Both the position numbers and the translations under genes were made by a program. Of a DNA stretch of 64,000 nt, positions 57,157 to 64,000 are shown piece after piece. Source of the DNA: Spisula solida (taxonomy: Eukaryota > Mollusca > Bivalvia > Venerida > Mactridae). The notes under the pieces are model-generated. The model was not told where the DNA came from. It saw only the letters and a list, made by a program, of their open reading frames with translations, and ran no database searches. Position 1 is the first letter of the stretch, and each line of letters begins with the position of its first letter. The stretch spans positions 36,042,148 through 36,106,147 of the forward strand of contig OX365959.1 of assembly GCA_947247005.1 (NCBI GenBank), given 5' to 3'.

Positions 57157-58743
57157 TATTCGTCTGAGCAGACGTTAGTGAATGGTAATAAGTTTGTCCT
57201 TGGAGAATAATCTCCAACTTCGAGGGAGAAAAAACTGACAGTCATTTTATTCAGGTGATTATACTGTCACATTATCCCGACCGTCGGCTATCCAGTTCTG
57301 TAACAAATTCTATGCTGCTCTATGCAGAACTTGATAATGCGAGCTATACCAAACTTCATTTATTGACATTGGATGATCCTTCAGTCACGGACCGAACTCA
57401 CATTAACCCGTACTGAGTAAGACACCCCGTCTTTCTTTTAAACTACTCAGTGTCTTAGTATATCCAGGATAAAAATGTAATATATTTGTAGTTTATTCAT
57501 ATACATGCTTGTTCAGTTAAACCATAGGGGTCTGTATCGACTCACTGGTCTCTCAATCACTAGATATAGATTAACAGGGACGTTACTCGTTTCAAAATTG
57601 CGACACCACCAACTTTACAAACAGTCTTGTAACTTTTCCAAAAAGGCAATTAATCACATACTGTTTTCTCCAGTAGCAAGCTTATACATTTATCTTCTAG
57701 ATACAACCAATCTTATGTCAAAATATATCGCACTCGAGCCGTTACAAATGCATACATGTTGAAAATATACTGAAAAATAAAAACAGGACAAAAATGTGGA
57801 CAGGCCCTTACCATACTATAGGGCTCTTCACACAGGAGTGTCGACAAAAACTATGCCATGGTTGGATGACCGTATAATAACTGAAACTATAACCAAAATA
57901 TCACCTCTGAAAAGTAACACAAGCGCTAGTGCGGTCATTCTATCATTTTGAAATCTAGAAATGTTCATCGGACTTCCATGTTTGTAAAGCCGAACACCCG
58001 ATGATACAAGCTATTTTACTGGATGAACTTTCGAACATGTGACCACTGCAAACAGATATACTAGTTCTCGATATTCTAGCGCAGGTAATACGTATTGGGT
58101 GCACAACCGGGATCAAGTAGTTTGTAAATAAAAATACTACGTATCGGTCTACTAATTGTGCACGAAAAACTCGTGTTCTGATCCAAGTGAGTAAGCAAGG
58201 AATGTAGAATGGTTGTAAATATTACTATATTCCACGGAAAAGCGTGCAGCAGTTAAAGGTTTTAAACTAATCAATGAGTCTACTCCCCATTTTAAGCAGC
58301 ACACGTTAAATGTACATGAGGGATGATCAACACATAAAAAGGAAAATGCTCATAAATTCTTGTTAAGTGACCAATGTTGTTTAAACATATAATATATTGG
58401 CTTATTATAAATAATGAACTATAAAAAACGTTCATTTTAACACAAACAAACAAACAACTTAACGTTTATGTATTTGGATTATTTTATTTAAAAATTCACG
58501 TCATGTGTAATAAGGAGTACAGCACTGAGAATTGGGTCTGATCCTTACCTTTATTGTATACTTTAATATATAACAAGTTCTTGCGTTGAATTTATGAATT
58601 TCTGCGAACAAATTGTAAATACCCATACCAGTAACACGCACGTGCCTATGTTCTTCAGAGTTTTGAATCGGTACTAATCGTTTTAGAAAAAGTTATTTCC
58701 GGTTTAGAAAATTGCGGAGTCGAAAGAAGTGAATGGTTGAAAG
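57157..58743. other. 1.6 kb without recognised gene
   Basis: AT-rich. The 85-codon frame at 57505-57762 has no recognised domain. No repeat ends were recognised. Confidence 0.4.
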
Positions 58744-59198
58744 CAAAGGGATTCGACCCGATAAAAATATCTTTCACATCTATACTATGAATACATAAGA
58801 CAGGGGTCTTTCTTTATGACTGGCCCTCATATACCCAACTCAACATTATGTCCAATATTTTAAACAAGCCGAATACAATCATTTAATTTGTACTGCACAC
58901 TTCAAGACAATATAATATTATACATAAAAATACAACTTTTATCAATACACGTACACAATGTCGCCTGTGTCGAGCATAGAATGTTCACAAAATGCGTAAA
59001 ACCCGGTTTGACGACATAACCCTGCACAGACAGAAACTAGAAAACGGCCTTCGATAAAGAAGAGAAATCATTATTTACACACGATCTCAGGAAATTAGTA
59101 TGACGATTTGGATGAGGGCCAGTCATAAAGAAAGACCCCTGTCTTATGTATTCATAGTATAGATGTGAAAGATATTTTTATCGGGTCGAATCCCTTTG
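58744..59198. mobile_element. Young hAT-type MITE with 87-bp perfect terminal repeats
   Basis: Starts CAAAGGGATTCGACCC and ends with its exact complement. The inverted repeats are identical for 87 bases on each side. GTTGAAAG flanks both ends (58736-58743 and 59199-59206), an 8-bp target-site duplication as made by hAT transposases. The 281-bp centre is non-coding. Identical arms and duplication imply recent insertion. Confidence 0.92.
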
Positions 59199-59308
59199 GT
59201 TGAAAGTGTTCAAAATACGAAACTTTTGAGTCCTAACATATTTTTTCAAAACGTTAAGCCTGATTCAAAGCATGAAAATTATTGAAAAAATACATAGATC
59301 TATCTTAT

Positions 59309-59400
59309 TTAACCCTTTCGCTGCCGACGTCAAAATGCCAAATAACGTCGACAGTGCCAAGCCTGTTTTGACGTAAACAAGTTGACGTCATTATATCGAC
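59309..59400 (+). mobile_element. Solitary piggyBac-like terminus
   Basis: TTAACCCTTTCGCTGCC at 59309 has the TTAA-CCCTTT form typical of piggyBac-superfamily ends. Inverted GACGTCAAAATG and CGTCAAAACAGG-like motifs follow. No matching right end (GGCAGCGAAAGGGTTAA) was seen nearby, so it is a truncated copy or chance resemblance. Confidence 0.35.
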
Positions 59401-59951
59401 GTGCAAAATACTGCGCGGTATGGCGCACGTTACAACGTAATTAGACGATAATTAAAGCTTCGTGTAGATATGTATGTTTTAGTTTAAATATAAACACACA
59501 TACTGAACAAAATGGCATTTGGCTGACTTAATTAAATCTTCGAATATCCATATTTTAATGCAATATTTTATCCAAGGTACGTTTTTCAAAAACTTTATTC
59601 TAGTAAAAATATGCTTGTTACTTCATGAATAGTTACACACAATATGAGCCCTCAAACCCTGTTATTAGTTCATCATAGATGCCTTAACACGCGTTCGGAT
59701 CATACATAGAACTATTAATCGAATGATGTGTGAGTATGCAGTCGCAAATTTAAAATTCTGATAAATATATTACGTATTTAACATACATGTACCATCTTTC
59801 ATGACATTCTGCTAAAAGCCGCTATGAACTGTTCGCCTAAATGTAATGTTCAGGTCAATCTTGAACGGAGTGAATAAGCTAGGGCCCCTGGATTAATGAT
59901 TTTGTACTGCATCTAATAATTAAACTAAAGGATTGGGTACGAGTACATACA

Positions 59952-60030
59952 GCCACGACCGTGGTTCAGAATAGTTATAGTGCGCTAGATTCGTAACCCA
60001 GCGATCCGGGTTTGATTCCCGGTCGTGGCA
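59952..60030 (+). pseudogene. tRNA-like gene (Thr, CGT anticodon) or tRNA-derived SINE head
   Basis: Acceptor arms GCCACGA and TCGTGGC pair perfectly over 7 bp and the T-arm CCGGG-TTTGATT-CCCGG over 5 bp. The anticodon loop TTCGTAA gives CGT (Thr), but its stem has two A-C mismatches. Three extra bases (CCG) sit between the acceptor and the A-box-like TGGTTCAGA. These defects favour a pseudogene. Confidence 0.5.
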
Positions 60031-60495
60031 ATTCGTACCATTCCGTGAAAAGTTGACAACAATATTAATATTGATTTTCCTCCCCATGTTGAAATGTTGC
60101 TGGTTGCTTGTGAAATGGTAAGTTGGTATTTAGTACGTGTTAGGGTAGTTCGGGTGATAGTGTTAGAAAACTGGTTAGGTGAATTGGCCGCCGCATACAA
60201 CATTTGTTATAAATCTCCTCACAGAATATCAACGGAACCATAGCACCTACAATTAATTAATATTTTCAAAATATTATTTTGACGCAAACTGGTACTGTGT
60301 TTTCATGGAGATTACAGTGGAATCATATATACGAGAAGGGATGCGGGAGATACTGTGCGCACGGAAAGCAGGTGTCTTATAAGTTTAATTGGCTGTCCCT
60401 TTGAATAGCGGTGACACAATAATTAACAAAAACTTTACATTAATATTTTATATTACACCACATAGTGTGAGTAGTTTACTTTTCAGTAGTACAGT
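60031..60495. other. No recognised feature
   Basis: AT-rich sequence leading to the 60.5-kb transposon; ends with its left target site. Confidence 0.4.
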
Positions 60496-60501
60496 GTAAT
60501 G

Positions 60502-62770
60502 TATGGAAGCCCTGGAGGGCACTTTTGACTTATGACTTATGACTTATAACTTGTGACTTGTGGAGGCCCCAGAGGGCACTTTTGACTTGTGACTTATGAC
60601 TTGTGACTTATTACTTGTGACTTAGGAGTTGTGACCAAACAAACTATAAATATATTTGTATGCTTTATCTTTCTTTACGTCCAACAATAACGTGGATAAA
60701 AACGGATGATACGTGAATCGGATTTTTATATTTAGCAAGACAGGTAAGTCAGTTTAAGTTGCATTATTAAAATAAAAACGAATTTACTATCATTCTTCTA
60801 CATAAGAGTTAGGTTTAAAATTCTTCTTTATGGATATGTTATTGCATACAAAGTTAGTGTTGATGTTGCTATAATATATTTCCCACGTTTAGATAGATTA
60901 TAGTTGTATAATTTTAGCGTCACCTATCGTGACGAATCGAATGGTGAATCGAATGGCCAGTGTAATTAAAATGTTTGTTTGTTTTTGCAGGTGGAGATAA
61001 AATGAAAATCTGCTTTTATTGTCATGGAATCCTCAAAATATCTCTTGTGGAATATTGCATAAAAGCTGTGAAGAACACCACTACTGCGGTGGACAGAAAT
61101 GCATATACTTACATTAAACCCGCGCAAGTTGAGCATACATATCGTTGTCTCGTTATGAACCTATATATACTCAAATGGACGTTATGGTTGATATAGTCGA
61201 CAGAGAAATACAAAACGATCTGGACTGAGTGGCACAAAATAGGAAAGTTTATGATATAGGACCCTTAAGACCCTGTACTATGATAGAGTACAAATTTGAT
61301 GATATACATGTACTCCAATTGATTTTGAGATGTTGGAAAGGCATGTGTTTAATTCCAAACAGTGTGACATGTTGTTAGTCGGTTTTGTTATGGTGAGCCA
61401 CTTTAGTATAAGTTCATGTATATGTTGCTCTAATAATGTTGACATGTTGGTCTAATGCTTCATTTATTCGTATAGTAACCCACTAATATGGTTATAACGT
61501 CAAGTGTATTTCTGCATGTCAATTAAGATTTCGATATGTGACTTGTGACTTGTGACTTATGACTTGTAACTTGTGACTTGTGACTTATGACTTGTGACTT
61601 GTAACTTGTGACTTGTGACTAGTGACTTGTGACTTGTAACTTGTAACTTGTGACTTGTGACTTATAGACAGCAAAATGTATCAATTATAAATGTTGTAAT
61701 TAAATATGACAGAGTTTGTTATCCGTCGTTTGTTATCAGTAAGCCCAAATCATGGAATGTTATTAAATCATGAAATTGACAGTGTTTTTGGTCTTAATTG
61801 CTTTATTTTGTATACGAAGCTAACACAAATACAGTAATTATATTGCAAAGGATGAACGGAAGACAAACACGCATTTGCAAATGACAACTTTGAGTCTGCT
61901 GCATTACATGTATTTCAAAACATGACAGAATAGCGTATTATTTTTATAAATGTTTGACTATGAAATCAAACCTATACGGATAATATAAAGCTATCTAGAA
62001 AAGCTTATTTCATTGGCGCCATAAATAACAATGTAATGATATCCACAACTTGGAATTTGTTTGCAAAACCTTAAAATGTTCTACTTCACCATTATGGTAC
62101 AACACAATCACATAAAAACTCTTTTCTAGCCCATAGTGTCACACAATTGCCAAATTTACATTTGAGCCGGTTGCTTTGCTGGATATAAAGACAATGCAGG
62201 TAAATAGGTATGCACCGCGACATCATTTGTGGAACCAAACGCACCCAACATACACACACAGTACGGACATTCCAGTTTCTTCCCCTGGAAAAATATAGAA
62301 GAACATATAATTATAATTACTTTAACAAAACTTAAAATCTATATGTATAATCCGAACTATCTGTCTCAAATGAGACGCACAAATGATAGCGAAAAGGAAG
62401 CAAACCATTATAATTATGTATACACATATACACGTATAATACCATGTGACATTATGCTATTACATGAACGGTATTCTAGTTAATGATGTTAACAATTCAG
62501 AATAACGGTTCGATGTCTTCAATAATGACGATTTCAATCAAACAGAACTAATACCGACTTACCTGACTCACTATAGACTATTATCAGGTAATTCCGATTC
62601 AGACAGCATCCTTCACCATCCATGATGCCCATGAAAGTGCGCGCAGATTTATTTGTAGAATGTAAGTCACAAGTCATAAGTCATTAGTCACAAGTTCTAA
62701 GTCACAAGTCATAAGTCACAAGTCACAAGTCACAAAACCTAAGTCAATAGTGCCCTCCAGGGCTTCCATA
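60502..62770. mobile_element. Foldback-like transposon with heptamer arrays, 2.27 kb
   Basis: TATGGAAGCCCTGGAGGGCA opens the left end and the complement of the same sequence closes the right. Identity extends to 31 bases with one mismatch. GTAATG flanks both sides (60496-60501 and 62771-62776), giving a 6-bp target duplication. Immediately inside each end lie arrays of TTGTGAC/TTATGAC heptamers, inverted between the ends. A third array sits internally at 61539-61665. The left end also has an internal degenerate terminal-repeat copy (GGAGGCCCCAGAGGGCACT at 60561). No transposase recognised. The layout matches foldback elements, but superfamily is unknown. Confidence 0.8.
60717..61196 (+). other. 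Spliced exon-like segment inside the foldback-like transposon
   Basis: AAGACAG|GTAAGTCAG near 60750 is a strong donor and TTTGTTTGTTTTTGCAG|G ending at 60990 a strong acceptor, implying a 240-base intron. After the acceptor an ATG at 61002 opens 64 codons beginning MKICFYCHGILKISLVEYC and ending at 61196. No family recognised. It may be a small element-encoded peptide, a captured gene piece, or a non-coding spliced RNA. Confidence 0.35.
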
Positions 62771-62776
62771 GTAATG

Positions 62777-63048
62777 TTCTCTTCTCATTGTGCGACTTGT
62801 TTCAGTAAGCACTGCATCCCACTTCATGTTAATATTCAATTATTTTACCAATATATTTAATACGTTCGTCAGTACATATGTACTAGTAAAGAGCAAAAAT
62901 ATGAATACATAAAACTGAATCAACACTATAAAGGGTGGTTGCAGCTTATATGTATATATTTAATTTTATTTATGGTTGGTGTTATAGTGTGTGTCTTCCT
63001 CGAGTCTTGGTTATGCGATAAGCAATCACTCAGTATGGCGTTAAAGTT
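62777..63048. other. No recognised feature
   Basis: AT-rich right flank of the foldback-like transposon; nothing recognised. Confidence 0.4.
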
Positions 63049-63122
63049 TCACGGTGGTCGCGTGGGTATTGCTCTTGACCGTATGGATTGAGACGACACT
63101 GGTTTGAATCTCGGCCTCGGCA
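63049..63122 (+). repeat. tRNA-like sequence, weak
   Basis: ACGGTGGTCGCGTGGGTATT resembles a D-arm region and CTGGTTTGAATCTCGG a B-box. The arms do not fold into a complete cloverleaf. Possible SINE head. Confidence 0.3.
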
Positions 63123-64000
63123 CTTGGTCATTTCTTATACGCTTTTCAGTAACTGTTTCCCATCCAATTACAGATAACTAGCCACGTGTGTATCTGTGCT
63201 GTACAACGGATACGTAGCATAACTAATTCCATACCAAATGGTTTCTTCGTTTAGCGTCCACCCTAATTCGAAAACATAGCTAGAGCTATCCTGGGAGAAA
63301 AAACGAAGCCCTCGAAAAACAAGTCATACCGACTTCTATCCTCATCATGGCTAATACATATAGCTTTTATATATTTTTTTTGTTAACCATAATAACTTAC
63401 TGAAATAACTGAAAACGTGTTTGTGTGAAAAAAACACTAATACTGAGCTTAAATTTAGAGTCAACATTTGAAAGTACGTACAATCTTTACAAATCTCATT
63501 GAATAATGGTTAAGAATACCCTAAAATGATAAACATTTATTGCTTAACACTTGGTGTTTTTCCATCTCAAGACGCCCAAACCTATCAGTCCGCGGATGCT
63601 AAGCGAAGAAACAATTTGGAATGGCCTAATGAGTCCATTCGAAAAGAGATAAGGTATTGAACCCTGGCTAACCACGCACTTACGACTGTGACGTTTCTCA
63701 TAAATTATATCGAGGAATCGAAATATGTTTGTGTGGTGATATAATTAACCGTTGGGGGGGGGGGGGGGTGAACTAATTTTGTATGGACGTAATGTTTTCA
63801 TGTCTTAGGACGAGATAGTGATTTTGCAATATAATTACAATTTGAGGTAATAAGTTCAAAGCACACAATCTTCTTTTCAAGAAGAATGCTATATGCATTT
63901 CTGATACAAACGATTAGTTTAAGAAGTAACTCGGCTCTTTGCGACCTTCGTAATACCGGTAGCATCATCTCGCAATCTCGATTTAATTAAACGCGAAGCA
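63123..64000. other. No recognised feature; G homopolymer
   Basis: AT-rich sequence with a run of about 15 G at 63754-63768. No gene, RNA or repeat end recognised. Confidence 0.4.

Noticed and set aside
56710..57245. Four long frames (CVALR, ALLC and NATQR types)
   Set aside because: All four are readings of the GCGTT/GCTTT pentanucleotide tract on two strands.
59952..60030. Functional tRNA-Thr(CGT) gene
   Set aside because: Acceptor and T arms are perfect, but three extra bases precede the D arm and the anticodon stem has two mismatches; kept as tRNA-like.

Overview
The window is animal nuclear DNA: AT-rich, intron-bearing, crowded with short transposons, tRNA-derived SINEs and simple repeats, and interrupted by a 200-N assembly gap. 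A secretin/adhesion-class GPCR remnant with a cysteine-rich ectodomain, an SLC16-type transporter with phase-1 introns, and many copies of ACATGTAC-like words suggest a mollusc, probably a bivalve. That placement is inference. Coding content is sparse. Only two genes could be assembled with intact reading frames and splice sites, plus one clear gene relic and several exon-like fragments inside mobile elements.

Layout. 0-12 kb: inverted-repeat MITE families, a 1.4-kb palindrome (5.0-6.4 kb), two roughly 0.7-kb terminal-inverted-repeat elements, and three loci of a family (called T here) that amplifies different internal blocks in tandem. 12.5-15.3 kb: an inverted repeat with about 0.8-kb arms, each carrying a copy of one exon-like segment. 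17.4-20.0 kb: a class B GPCR pseudogene. 22.5-23.6 kb: a degenerate TA-flanked mariner-type element. 24.2-26.8 kb (minus): a three-exon gene for a 68-residue secreted peptide. 28.8-36.9 kb: a large foldback-like structure with inverted arrays of a 21-bp unit, CCTA and CCCTG microsatellites, an inverted exon-like duplication, a SINE and the gap. 38.2-39.8 kb: a minisatellite split by a 5'-truncated LINE. 41.0-48.8 kb (minus): a complete five-coding-exon monocarboxylate-transporter-like gene of 461 residues, with repeats in its introns. 49-64 kb: SINEs, MITEs, an 18-copy 54-bp array, a very young hAT-type MITE with 87-bp perfect ends and 8-bp target duplication, and a 2.27-kb foldback-like element (60.5-62.8 kb) with terminal inverted repeats, 6-bp target duplication and heptamer arrays.

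The most novel-looking signal is the pair of foldback-like elements at 28.8-36.9 kb and 60.5-62.8 kb. They share no obvious long sequence, but both have inverted ends followed by arrays of a 7-bp word centred on GTC, and both carry exon-like segments with strong splice signals. The two intact genes are unrelated to each other: a plasma-membrane solute carrier and a small secreted peptide. No operon logic applies in a genome of this kind.
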